NCBI RefSeq assembly: GCF_014656095.1
Contig: NZ_BNBT01000008.1
Coordinates: 1 to 64,000, forward strand
Direction of reading: 5' to 3'
Source: Streptomyces longispororuber
GTDB lineage: Bacteria; Actinomycetota; Actinomycetes; Streptomycetales; Streptomycetaceae
DNA length: 64,000 nt
The notes beneath the pieces were generated by a model. That model worked only from the letters and a program-made list of their open reading frames with translations. It ran no database searches and was not told the origin of the DNA. The position numbers and the translations under genes were made by a program. This document shows, in pieces, positions 32,880 through 41,757 of this stretch (position 1 is the first letter of the stretch; the number at the start of each line of letters is the position of its first letter).

Positions 32880-33764
32880 GTGACCTCAGCTACCGCCCGG
32901 CCGCGGACCCCGGCCCACTCCGTCCCGCCCCGGTTGATCGCCACCGACCTGGACGGCACGCTGCTGCGTGACGACAAGTCGGTGTCGGAGCGCACGGTCG
33001 CGGCGCTCGCCGCCGCCGAGACGGCCGGGATCGAGGTCTTCTTCGTGACCGGCCGCCCCGCCCGCTGGATGGACGTGGTCAGCGACCACGTCCACGGTCA
33101 CGGCCTGGCGATCTGCGCGAACGGCGCGGCGGTCGTCGACCTGCACGGCGGCCCCGGCGCGCACCGCTTCGCCAAGGTGCGGGCCCTGGCCGCGCCCAAC
33201 GCCCTGGAGGTCGTCGAGCTGCTCCGGGCGGCCGCCCCGGGTACGTCCTTCGCCGTCGACCGCACGGGCGGCGTGCACCACGAGCCGCACTACCCGCCGC
33301 TGCGGATGGACCCCGCGGTGAGCGTGGCGCCCGTCGAGAAGCTCCTCGCGGGGGACTCCGGCGGCGCGGACCAGCCCATCCTCAAGGTCCTCGCCCACCA
33401 CCCCGACCTCACCCCGGACGCCTTCCTCGCGCTCGCCCGCGCGGCCGCGGGCGACCGCGCCGAGATCACCCGCTCCAGCCCGACCGCGCTGCTCGAGATC
33501 AGCGCCCCCGGCGTCACCAAGGCGGGCACCCTCGCGCTCTGCTGTGCCGAGCGCGGCATCTCCCCCGCCGAGGTCGTCGCCTTCGGGGACATGCCGAACG
33601 ACGTGGAGATGCTCACCTGGGCCGGCTCCTCGTACGCGATGGGCAACGCCCACCCCGACGTGATCGCCGCCGCCTCGGGCCGCACGGTCGCCAACAACGA
33701 CGACGGGGTGGCGGTCGTCATCGAGCGCATCGTGGCGGAACGTCTCTCCAGAGGAGCCGACTGA
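32880..33764 (+). CDS. HAD-superfamily (Cof/IIB) phosphatase
   Basis: 294 residues with HAD motifs [17 protein letters not shown], the Lys of APGVTKAGTLALCC and FGDMPNDVEM, plus a C2 cap. It resembles the enzyme at 21915 and could be a paralogue. Start uncertain: GTG 32880 is chosen because GACAAT ends 6 nt upstream (leaderless pattern); GTG 32877 and ATG 32862 are in frame. Confidence 0.88.
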   Translation: MTSATARPRTPAHSVPPRLIATDLDGTLLRDDKSVSERTVAALAAAETAGIEVFFVTGRPARWMDVVSDHVHGHGLAICANGAAVVDLHGGPGAHRFAKVRALAAPNALEVVELLRAAAPGTSFAVDRTGGVHHEPHYPPLRMDPAVSVAPVEKLLAGDSGGADQPILKVLAHHPDLTPDAFLALARAAAGDRAEITRSSPTALLEISAPGVTKAGTLALCCAERGISPAEVVAFGDMPNDVEMLTWAGSSYAMGNAHPDVIAAASGRTVANNDDGVAVVIERIVAERLSRGAD

Positions 33765-33802
33765 CCCGCTCCCGCGGCTGGCCCGCACCCGACGGCTGAC
33801 TT

Positions 33803-33817
33803 GCCCCTGCCAGGGGC
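33803..33817 (+). terminator. short hairpin between convergent genes
   Basis: GCCCCT-GCC-AGGGGC (6-bp stem), followed by a second weaker inverted repeat at 33824-33846 (CTTGCC...GGCAAG). Probably a bidirectional end for the HAD and M23 genes. Confidence 0.35.
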
Positions 33818-33889
33818 CATTGGCTTGCCGGGCCCACCGGGCAAGGGGCGACCGGCCTCTCCGGGGAAGGAGGGCTCCGCCGCGCCCGT

Positions 33890-34963
33890 TCAGAGCGTGA
33901 CCCCGCGTTCCTCCAGCCACTCCACCGGGTCCACGCCCGAGCCCAGTTCCGGCGTGAGCCGTGCCTCGAAGTGCAGGTGTGGGCCCGTCGAGTTGCCGGT
34001 CGTGCCCGCCTGGCCGATCCACTGCCCGGCGCCGACCGCCTCCCCCTGGTCGACGGTCACGGCGGCCAGGTGCGCGTACTGCGTGTAGTAGCCGTCGGCA
34101 TGGCGCACCACGACCTCCACGCCGAAGGGGCCACCACAGGCGACGCGCACCACGCGCCCCTCGCCCACCGCGCGCACCGGCGCGCCGATGTCGACGGCGA
34201 AGTCCTGCCCGGTGTGGCGCCCCGCCCACCGCTCACCCGCGCTGTCGAACCCCGCGGACAGCTCGTACGAGTCCACGGGCGGCACCCATGCGTCCGTGGC
34301 GGACGGTTCCGGCTGGTCGAGCCGTACCGCGCCCCGGCACCGGCCCGCGGCGGCGGCCGCGTCGGCCTCGTCCTGGAGCGCCCACTGCGCGGTCTCCAGC
34401 TTCGCCTCGATGTCCCGTTTGAGCTGGGCGAGCCCGGCGGTGCGCTGGTCGAGCACCTTTCGCGCCTGGTCCGCCGACCGCTTGGCGGCGTCGAGGCGGT
34501 CGGCGGCCTGCTGGGTCCGGGCGACGGTGTGGGTGACGGCGAGGTCCGCCTGCCCCAGGGCGCGCCTGCCCCGCAGCAGCGCGTCGGGGCTGTCCGCGAG
34601 CAGCAGCCGTACGGTCATCGAGAGTCCGCCGCCGGTGCGGTACTGGGCGCTGGCCAGCCGTCCGAGGTCCTCGCGCAGGACGGCGACCTGGTAGTGCTCC
34701 TGGGCGAGCAGCCGGTCGAGCTCCCGCACGCGGGCACGCTGCGCCTGCGCCGCCTTCCGCCCCGCCTCGTAGCTCTCGGTGGCCCTCGCCGCCTCCTCGT
34801 AGAGGCGTGCCACCCGGGCGCTGGTGCTGCTCGGCCCGTCGCTCCCGTCGGCGCCGTCCGACTCGTGGTCGGCCGCCGCCGGCGGCGCCCCCAGGGCGAG
34901 GAGGGCGCACAGCAGGACGGGGACGGGAAGCAGACGGCGCGAACGGCGCGGACGTGGGCGCAT
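33890..34963 (-). CDS. secreted M23 (LytM) endopeptidase with coiled coil
   Basis: 357 residues. Signal peptide with basic start (RPRPRRSRR) and hydrophobic stretch to AAA (~residue 31). Residues ~50-210 form a long Ala/Gln/Arg/Glu coiled coil; the C-terminal LytM domain has HTGQDFAVD (Zn ligands His and Asp) and HLHFE. Such proteins cut peptidoglycan cross-bridges or act as activators of other hydrolases during division or branching. Both zinc motifs are intact, so it is probably active. An in-frame GTG at 34984 is an alternative start. Confidence 0.9.
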   Translation of the reverse strand: MRPRPRRSRRLLPVPVLLCALLALGAPPAAADHESDGADGSDGPSSTSARVARLYEEAARATESYEAGRKAAQAQRARVRELDRLLAQEHYQVAVLREDLGRLASAQYRTGGGLSMTVRLLLADSPDALLRGRRALGQADLAVTHTVARTQQAADRLDAAKRSADQARKVLDQRTAGLAQLKRDIEAKLETAQWALQDEADAAAAAGRCRGAVRLDQPEPSATDAWVPPVDSYELSAGFDSAGERWAGRHTGQDFAVDIGAPVRAVGEGRVVRVACGGPFGVEVVVRHADGYYTQYAHLAAVTVDQGEAVGAGQWIGQAGTTGNSTGPHLHFEARLTPELGSGVDPVEWLEERGVTL

Positions 34964-35096
34964 GGTTCGGATGGTTGCCCGCACGCGCGCGGCGCCTCGC
35001 GGGAAATCGTACGCGTGGGGGGACCGGGTGACCCGTACGGTGCACGCGGGTACCGCCGAACAGCGGCCGGTCCCCGGTCCGGCACGGGCCCGGCTC

Positions 35097-36935
35097 TCAG
35101 TGCGGGGCCTGCCACACCACCATCGTGCCGCCGCCGTCCTCGCCGATGCCCGGCCCGTACCCGCTGGTGCCGCCCAGGGCCTCGGCCCGTCGCTTGAGGT
35201 TCTTCAGGCCGCTGCGGCGGCCGCCCTCGGGGATGCCGACGCCGTCGTCGGCGACGGTCAGGCGTACGCCCGGGCGGCCGTCCGGCAGGACGGCCGTGGC
35301 GTCGACGACGACCTCGACGCGGCCGGCGCCCGCGTGCCGGAACGCGTTGGACAGGGCTTCGCGCAGGGCCGCGACGAGGTTCTTGCCGGTGAGCTCGCCG
35401 ACGGCCGTGTCGACGGGGCCGACGAAGCGGTGCGAGGGCTTGAAGCCGAGCGGCACGGCCGCCATGTTGATCTCGCGCAGGACCCGGGTCCGCAGCCCCG
35501 AGGGCGCCTCGGCGGGACCCTGCTGGAGCGCGAAGATCGCCGTACGGATCTCCTGGATGGTCACGTCCAGTTCGTCGACGGCCTTGCCGACGCCCCGCAC
35601 CACCTCGGGCACCACGGACCGGCGCTGGGCGCCCTCCAGCATCATCCCGGTGGCGAACAGCCGCTGGATGACCAGGTCGTGCAGGTCACGGGCGATGCGG
35701 TCGCGGTCCTCGTACACCGCGAGCCGCTCCCGGTCGCGCTGTGCCTCGGCCATCATCAGCGCGAGCGCGGCCTGCGCGGCGAACTGCGTGGCGAGCGTCC
35801 GCTCCGTCCCGGTGAACGGCCGCGCCCCCCGCGCGCGCGGGGTGACGAGGGTGCCCAGGACCCGGCCGTCGCTGCGCAGCGGCAGCATCATCACGGGACC
35901 GTAGCCGCGCGTGAGGTCGGTCATGACGCGCGGATCACCGGCGGCGTCGTCGAGGAACACCGCCTGTCCGTCCAGGAGGTCGGTGACGATGCGGCTCTCC
36001 GGGGGGACGATCGTGCCGAGCGCGACGCCGGGCTCGTCCGCGGAGACGGCGACGATCTCCATGCCGCCCTCCTCGTGCGGCCGGAGCACGATCCCCGCCG
36101 CCGAGTCCGCGAGGCGCCGGGCGTGCTCGGCGACCACCCCGAGGGCGTCCTCCGCGTCCGCGCCCGAGAGCAGCGCCGTGGTGACCGCCACGGAGCCGTC
36201 GATCCACCGCTCGCGCTGCTGGGCGGCCTCGTAGAGGCGGGCGTTGCCGATCGCGATGCCCGCCTCCGCGGCGAGCACCCGCACCATGTGCGCGTCGTCG
36301 TCGGTGAACTCCGCGGCCCTCGCGGACGTGGTGCCGCCGCGCTTCTCGGTGAGGTACAGGTTCCCGAAGATCTCGCCCTGGACGCGGATCGGCACCCCCA
36401 GGAAGGTGCGCATCGGCGGGTGGTGGGCGGGGAAGCCGCAGGAGCGCGGGTCGGCGGAGAGGTCGGCCAGGCACAGCGTCTCCGGCTGGTGGATGAGCGC
36501 GCCGAGGAGCCCGCGGTGGCCGTCCGGCAGCCGGCCGATGCGCTCGGCGGTGGCCTCGTCGAAGCCGTGGTGGACGAAGTCCGACAACCCCTCGCCGTCC
36601 TCGGCGACGACGCCGATCGCGGCGTAGCGGGCGTCCGTGAGGTGGGCCGCGGTCTCGCAGATGCGGTCCAGGGTGGTGTGCAGCTCCAGCCCGGCGCCGA
36701 CGGACCGCATCGCCTCCAGGAGCTGCGGCACGCGCGCGGTGAGCCCGGAGGACAGCCCGTGCAGGCCGCGGGCCGCCCGCGCGGCGACGTCACCCTGGTC
36801 CCGGGCGGGCACCGGGCCCTCCGCCTCGACCGGGCCGCCGGGGCCCGTCGCACCCCGCGGCCCCGCTTCCGGACCCCCCGCGCCCGGGGCGTCGTCGGCG
36901 GGCGGCGGCGCGGCGGAGGCCGGAGGGAGGGGCAT
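35097..36935 (-). CDS. GAF-domain sensor histidine kinase (DosS/DevS type)
   Basis: 612 residues. A disordered Pro/Ala/Gly N-terminus (to ~65), two GAF domains (~75-225 and ~245-395), a HisKA_3 dimerisation segment with the phospho-acceptor H419 in RDRIARDLHDLVIQRLFATG, and a HATPase_c (LREALSNAFRHAG, VADDGVGIPEGG). The closest familiar proteins are actinobacterial DosS/DevS oxygen/redox sensors; whether GAF1 binds heme cannot be told. No response regulator is adjacent, so it is an orphan in this window. It lies 122 nt after cydDC in the same direction, suggesting a respiration-linked signal. Confidence 0.9.
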   Translation of the reverse strand: MPLPPASAAPPPADDAPGAGGPEAGPRGATGPGGPVEAEGPVPARDQGDVAARAARGLHGLSSGLTARVPQLLEAMRSVGAGLELHTTLDRICETAAHLTDARYAAIGVVAEDGEGLSDFVHHGFDEATAERIGRLPDGHRGLLGALIHQPETLCLADLSADPRSCGFPAHHPPMRTFLGVPIRVQGEIFGNLYLTEKRGGTTSARAAEFTDDDAHMVRVLAAEAGIAIGNARLYEAAQQRERWIDGSVAVTTALLSGADAEDALGVVAEHARRLADSAAGIVLRPHEEGGMEIVAVSADEPGVALGTIVPPESRIVTDLLDGQAVFLDDAAGDPRVMTDLTRGYGPVMMLPLRSDGRVLGTLVTPRARGARPFTGTERTLATQFAAQAALALMMAEAQRDRERLAVYEDRDRIARDLHDLVIQRLFATGMMLEGAQRRSVVPEVVRGVGKAVDELDVTIQEIRTAIFALQQGPAEAPSGLRTRVLREINMAAVPLGFKPSHRFVGPVDTAVGELTGKNLVAALREALSNAFRHAGAGRVEVVVDATAVLPDGRPGVRLTVADDGVGIPEGGRRSGLKNLKRRAEALGGTSGYGPGIGEDGGGTMVVWQAPH

Positions 36936-36942
36936 GCCCCGA

Positions 36943-36956
36943 GCGTAATTAGTCCC
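36943..36956 (-). promoter_or_regulatory. DosR-like half-site before the histidine kinase
   Basis: GGGACTAATTACGC on the minus strand, 8-21 nt upstream of the ATG. GGGACT matches one half of the DosR/DevR box GGGACT-N2-AGTCCC; the second half is absent. It may simply hold the -10 (TAATTA). Confidence 0.25.
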
Positions 36957-37057
36957 ATTTGCCGAGGAAAGTCGGAGCGCGTCCCGGGGCCGCACGTCAG
37001 CGACGCGCCGCAGCGCCCCGCACGCGTGCCCGGAGCACCTCCGGTGCCTTGCCCGCG

Positions 37058-40000
37058 TCAGCGGGCCCCCGCCGCCGTCAGCCGGTCGGCGGCCGCCTCC
37101 CGCTCCCGCATCCGCCGCAGCGGCCCGTCCACGGCCACCAGGTCCTCGTACGCGCCGCGCTGCACGACCCGACCGGCCTCCAGGACGATCACCTCGTCAA
37201 CTTTGTCGAGTCCGGCGAGACGGTGCGTGATGAGCAGCGTCGTACGTCCCTCGGTGGCCGCGAGCAGGTCGGCGGTCAGGGCGTCGGCGGTCGGCAGGTC
37301 GAGGTGTTCGGCGGGCTCGTCGAGGAGGAGGACGGGGAAGTCGGCGAGCAGCGCGCGGGCCAGCGCGAGCCGCTGCCGCTGTCCCCCGGAGAGGCGGGCC
37401 CCGTGCTCCCCGACCAGGGTGTCGAGTCCGTCGGGCAGGGACCGCGCCCAGCCGTCGAGCCGGGCCCGGGCGAGGGCCGCGTACAGCTCGTCGTCGGTCG
37501 CGTCCTTGCGGGCGAGCAGCAGGTTCTCGCGTACGGAGCTGTCGAAGACGTGGGCGTCCTGCGCGCACAGGCCGACCAGGCGCCGCACCGCGTCGCTGTC
37601 GAGCCGGGCCGCGTCGGTGCCGCCCAGCGTGTACGTGCCGCCGGTGGTGCCCAGGAAGCGCAGCAGGGCGTGGGCGAGCGTGGTCTTGCCGGAGCCGGAC
37701 GGGCCCACGACGGCGACGCGGCGGCCGCGGTCGAGGGTCAGGGACACGCCCGCGAGCGCGTCGCGGTCCTGCCCCTCGTACCGGGCCCGCAGGCCGTCGA
37801 GGCGCAGCGGGAACGGCGTCGGCGGCACCGGCGCGAGTTCGGCGGGCTCCGGCAGGGGGTCGGGGGTGTCGACGACCTCGTGGACGCGCTCGGCGCTCTG
37901 CTTGACGCGCTGGCGGTACTGCACGGCGAGCGGCAGCCCCGTCACCGCCTCGAACGCGGCCAGCGGTGTGAGCACGACCGCGGCGAGCGCGACCCCGCCG
38001 AGCCGCCCGTCCTGCACCGCCTGGGCGCCGACGAGGGCCGCCGCGGCGACCGTGAGGCCCGTCGCGAGGGCGCCGAGCCCGTCGCCGAGCGCGGTGGCCT
38101 TCGCCGTCCGGGACGCGATCCGGGTCAGTTCGGCGTCGGCGTCCCTGACGTGGGCCGTGCGCCGCCGCAGCGCGCCGGCGACCGTCAGCTCGGCCGTCCC
38201 CGTGAGCAGGTCGGCGACCCGCGTGGCGAGCGCGCCGCGCGCGGGGGCGAGCCTTCGCTCCGCGCGCCGGGCGACGGCACCGCTGACCAGCGGCACGCCG
38301 ACTCCGGCGGCCAGCAGCCCGGCGGCGAGGACGGCGCCCGCCTCCGGCAGCAGCCAGGCGGTGAAGCCCACCGCTCCGGCGCTGACGACGGCCGCCGCGC
38401 CCACGGGCAGCAGCCAGCGCAGCCAGTAGTCCTGGAGGGCGTCCACGTCGGCGACGAGCCGGGACAGGAGGTCGCCGCGGCGGGTGCGGCGCAGGCCCGC
38501 GGGCGCGAGGCGCTCCAGGCGGCGGAAGACGGTGACCCGCATGTCGGCGAGCATCCGCAGCACCGCGTCGTGCGATACGAGGCGCTCGGCGTAGCGGAAG
38601 CAGGCGCGCCCGATGCCGAAGGCCCGCGTCGCCGTGACGGCGATCATCAGGTGCATCACGGGCGGCTGCTGCGAGGCCCGCGAGATCAGCCACCCGGAGG
38701 TGGCCATCAGCCCCACGGCGCTGCCCAGGGCGAGGCTCCCGAGCAGCAGGGCGAGGCCGAGCCGCCCCCTGCGGGGTCGCGCCACCGCCCGCACGCGGGC
38801 GAGCACGCCTCCCCGGGGACGGGAGTCCGCTGTCGGTGCACCCGACTCCCGGGTGTCGTCGGCGGGGGCAGCGCCGTCCCAGGTCCGGACGTGCGTGCCG
38901 CGAAGGGGTTCCGGAGAGGAGGAGGCCACCGTGTCGGGGGCGTCCACGCGGACCACGCGGTCCGCGACGGCCAACAGCGCCGGCCGGTGCACGACCAGGA
39001 CGACGGTCCGCCCGGCCGCCAGCCGCCGGACCGCCTCGACGACCCCCGCCTCGGTCTCCCCGTCCAGCGCGGCGGTCGGCTCGTCGAGCAGCACCACGGG
39101 CCGGTCGGCGAGGAACGCCCGGGCGAGGGCGACGCGCTGGCGCTGCCCGGCGGACAGCCCCGCCCCGTCCTCCCCCAGGACGGTCCCGGTGCCCAGGGGC
39201 AGGGCGGCCACGAACTCCATGGCCCCGGCCGCGCGCAGGGCGTCCCGCACGGCCGCGTCGTCCGCCTCGGGCCGCGCGAGCCGTACGTTGTCCGCGATGG
39301 TCCCGGCGAACAGGTGCGGCCGCTGCGGCACCCACGCGATCCGCTCCCGCCACTTCTCCAGGGACACGTCGGCGAGGTCCGTGCCGCCGACACGTACCCG
39401 TCCCGCGGTGGGTGCGACAAAGCCGAGGAGGGCGTGCAGGAGCGTCGACTTGCCCGAGCCGCTCGGCCCGACCAGGGCCACGGTCTCGCCCGGCTCGACG
39501 GTGAACGAGACCCCGGCGACGGCGTCCGCCGCCCGCCCGGGGTAGCGCACGCGCAGGTCCTCCACGCTCAGGGCGCCCTGGGGCACGGGCCCGCTGCCTT
39601 CGGCCGGTACGGGGGTCTCCAGGACCGCGAAGATCTCCTCCGCGGCCGCGAGCCCCTCGGCCGCCGCGTGGTAGCGGGCGCCGACCTGCCGCAGTGGCAG
39701 ATAGGCCTCGGGCGCGAGGACGAGCACGACCAGGCCGTCGTAGAGCGCCATGTCGCCGTGGACGAGCCGCATGCCGATGGTGACCGCGACCAGGGCCACG
39801 GAGATGGTCGCGAGGAGTTCCAGGGCGAACGACGACAGGAAGGCGATGCGCAGTGTCCGCATCGTCGCGCGCCGGTACTCGTCGGTGATCTTGCGGATCG
39901 CCTCGGCCTGCGCCTTGGCGCGGCCGAACACCTTGAGCGTCGGCAGACCCGCGACGACGTCCAGGAAGTGGCCCGAAAGCCGCGAGAGCAGCCGCCACTG

Positions 40001-40573
40001 GCGGTCCATCCGGGCCTGCGTGGCCCAGCCGATCAGCATCATGAAGACCGGGATCAGCGGCAGCGTGCCGGTGATGATCGCCGCCGACACCCAGTCCTCG
40101 GTGACGACGCGCGCGAGCACGGCTACCGGCACCACCACCGCGAGCCCGAGCTGCGGCAGATAGCGGGAGAAGTAGTCGTCGAGGGCGTCCACGCCTCGCG
40201 TGGCCAGGTTGATCAGCGAGCCCGTGCGCTGCCCGCTCAGCCACCCCGGGCCGAGCGCGCCCGCCCGCTCCACCAGCCTGACCCGCAGCTCCGACTTGAC
40301 CGCCGCGCTCGCCCGGTGCGCGGCGAGCTCGGTCAGCCAGGCCACGGCTCCCCGGCCCACGGCGACCACTGCGAGCAGCAGGAGGGGCGTCCTCAGCTCG
40401 CTCACCGCCAGCCCGTGCTGGAAGGAGCCGACCACGATCTCGGCGATGAGCATCGCCTGGGCCACGACCAGGCCCGCCCCGGCGAGGCCGAGACCCACCA
40501 CCGCGGCGAGGAACACACGGGTGGCGCGGGCGTACCGCAGCAGGCGCGGGTCGATTGGTTTCACGTGAAACAC
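37058..40573 (-). CDS. cydDC: CydD-CydC fused thiol-reductant ABC exporter
   Basis: 1171 residues, two half-transporters in one chain. Each half has a six-helix membrane domain and an ATPase: first Walker A GPSGSGKSTLL (~residue 375) with signature LSAGQRQRVALA and Walker B VVLLDEPTAALD; second Walker A GPSGSGKTTLA (~970) with LSGGQRQRLALA and VLLLDEPAEHLD. CydDC exports cysteine/glutathione-type reductants and is required to assemble cytochrome bd. It lies 56 nt after cydB in a Rex-controlled operon. The start codon GTG 40573 is part of a perfect parS; an in-frame GTG at 40564 has better spacing to GGGAGG (40575-40580). Confidence 0.93.
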   Translation of the reverse strand: MFHVKPIDPRLLRYARATRVFLAAVVGLGLAGAGLVVAQAMLIAEIVVGSFQHGLAVSELRTPLLLLAVVAVGRGAVAWLTELAAHRASAAVKSELRVRLVERAGALGPGWLSGQRTGSLINLATRGVDALDDYFSRYLPQLGLAVVVPVAVLARVVTEDWVSAAIITGTLPLIPVFMMLIGWATQARMDRQWRLLSRLSGHFLDVVAGLPTLKVFGRAKAQAEAIRKITDEYRRATMRTLRIAFLSSFALELLATISVALVAVTIGMRLVHGDMALYDGLVVLVLAPEAYLPLRQVGARYHAAAEGLAAAEEIFAVLETPVPAEGSGPVPQGALSVEDLRVRYPGRAADAVAGVSFTVEPGETVALVGPSGSGKSTLLHALLGFVAPTAGRVRVGGTDLADVSLEKWRERIAWVPQRPHLFAGTIADNVRLARPEADDAAVRDALRAAGAMEFVAALPLGTGTVLGEDGAGLSAGQRQRVALARAFLADRPVVLLDEPTAALDGETEAGVVEAVRRLAAGRTVVLVVHRPALLAVADRVVRVDAPDTVASSSPEPLRGTHVRTWDGAAPADDTRESGAPTADSRPRGGVLARVRAVARPRRGRLGLALLLGSLALGSAVGLMATSGWLISRASQQPPVMHLMIAVTATRAFGIGRACFRYAERLVSHDAVLRMLADMRVTVFRRLERLAPAGLRRTRRGDLLSRLVADVDALQDYWLRWLLPVGAAAVVSAGAVGFTAWLLPEAGAVLAAGLLAAGVGVPLVSGAVARRAERRLAPARGALATRVADLLTGTAELTVAGALRRRTAHVRDADAELTRIASRTAKATALGDGLGALATGLTVAAAALVGAQAVQDGRLGGVALAAVVLTPLAAFEAVTGLPLAVQYRQRVKQSAERVHEVVDTPDPLPEPAELAPVPPTPFPLRLDGLRARYEGQDRDALAGVSLTLDRGRRVAVVGPSGSGKTTLAHALLRFLGTTGGTYTLGGTDAARLDSDAVRRLVGLCAQDAHVFDSSVRENLLLARKDATDDELYAALARARLDGWARSLPDGLDTLVGEHGARLSGGQRQRLALARALLADFPVLLLDEPAEHLDLPTADALTADLLAATEGRTTLLITHRLAGLDKVDEVIVLEAGRVVQRGAYEDLVAVDGPLRRMREREAAADRLTAAGAR
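40558..40571. other. parS: parS site overlapping the cydDC start
   Basis: GTTTCACGTGAAAC, a perfect 14-bp ParB-binding palindrome, encoding residues 1-6 (FHVK) of the predicted CydDC. Confidence 0.88.
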
Positions 40574-40629
40574 ACCCTCCCAAGAACCGGGCCGGCGGTG
40601 TCCGTCGCTGCGGGGGCCGTGGTCATGGA

Positions 40630-41742
40630 CTAGTGCGCCCTGCCGGCCGACACGTCCCGAGCACTGTCACTCGGCACGTCCGGCGCGCTGTCACTCGGTA
40701 CGTCCGCCGCGCTGTCACTCGGCACGTCCGACGTGCCGTGCGGCAGGTCCGGCGCGATGTGCTGCGTGCCGATGCGCTTGCGGAACACCCAGTACGTCCA
40801 CGACTGGTAGAGCAGTACAACCGGGGTCGCGATGCCCGCGCACCACGTCATGATCTTCAGGGTGTAGGGGCTCGACGAGGCGTTGGTGACGGTGAGGCTC
40901 CAGTCGTCGTCCAGCGACGAGGGCATGACGTTCGGGAAGAGCGTCAGGAAGAGCATCGCGACGGCCGCGACGATCGTCAGGCCCGACAGCGCGAAGGACC
41001 AGCCCTCCCGGCCGAGCTGGTTGGCGCCGAGGGCCGCGAGCAGGGCCACGACGGCCACGACCAGCGCGACCATGCTCGCGCCGTCGCCGTTGTCCGCCTG
41101 GGTCCAGCCGAGGAACCCGAGCGCGAGCACGGCGGTGAGGAGCCCGAGCGCGAGGGCCAGCTTGCGGGCCCGCAGCCGGATGTCACCGACCGTCTTCAGG
41201 GCCGTGAAGACCGTGCCGTGGAAGGTGAACAGCGTGAGCGTGACCAGACCGCCGAGGAGCGCGTACGGGTTGAGCAGGTCGAAGACGCTGCCCACGTACT
41301 CCTTGCGCGCGTCGATCTCCACCCCGCGCACGATGTTGCCGAAGGCCACGCCCCACAGGAACGCCGGGAGCAGCGAGGTCCAGAAGATCGTGTGCTCCCA
41401 GTTGGTCTGCCACCGCTCGTCGGGCCGCTTCGCCCGGTACTCGAAGGCGACACCGCGCAGGATCAGGCAGAGCAGGATGAGCAGCAGCGGCAGGTAGAAG
41501 CCGGAGAAGAGCGTCGCGTACCACTCGGGGAAGGCGGCGAAGGTCGCGCCGCCTGCCGAGAGCAGCCACACCTCGTTGCCGTCCCAGACGGGCCCGATGG
41601 TGTTGATCAGCACGCGCTTCTCGGCCCGGTCCCGGGCGAGCAGCTTGGTGAGGACGCCGACCCCGAAGTCGAAGCCCTCCAGGAAGAAGTAGCCGATCCA
41701 CAAGACGGCGATCAGTACGAACCAGACGTCGTGCAGTTCCAT
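40630..41742 (-). CDS. cydB: cytochrome bd oxidase subunit II
   Basis: 370 residues, about eight to nine membrane helices. The conserved FFLEGFDFGVG near residue 19 and GNEVWLLSAGGATFAAFPEWYA identify CydB. It pairs with CydA in the quinol oxidase that reduces O2 with high affinity. The C-terminal ~40 residues (after TQHIAPDLPHG) are a hydrophilic tail with three DVPSDSA(x) units from 24-bp repeats, not typical of CydB. It starts 15 nt after the cydA stop. Confidence 0.95.
   Translation of the reverse strand: MELHDVWFVLIAVLWIGYFFLEGFDFGVGVLTKLLARDRAEKRVLINTIGPVWDGNEVWLLSAGGATFAAFPEWYATLFSGFYLPLLLILLCLILRGVAFEYRAKRPDERWQTNWEHTIFWTSLLPAFLWGVAFGNIVRGVEIDARKEYVGSVFDLLNPYALLGGLVTLTLFTFHGTVFTALKTVGDIRLRARKLALALGLLTAVLALGFLGWTQADNGDGASMVALVVAVVALLAALGANQLGREGWSFALSGLTIVAAVAMLFLTLFPNVMPSSLDDDWSLTVTNASSSPYTLKIMTWCAGIATPVVLLYQSWTYWVFRKRIGTQHIAPDLPHGTSDVPSDSAADVPSDSAPDVPSDSARDVSAGRAH
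40659..40730 (-). repeat. three 24-bp in-frame repeats in the cydB 3' end
   Basis: Units at 40659, 40683 and 40707 (GCGCTGTCACTCGG(C/T)ACGTCCG core) with a degenerate fourth before them; they encode DVPSDSA-type octapeptides at the CydB C-terminus. Confidence 0.85.
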
Positions 41743-41757
41743 GTCCGGTCAGCTCCT

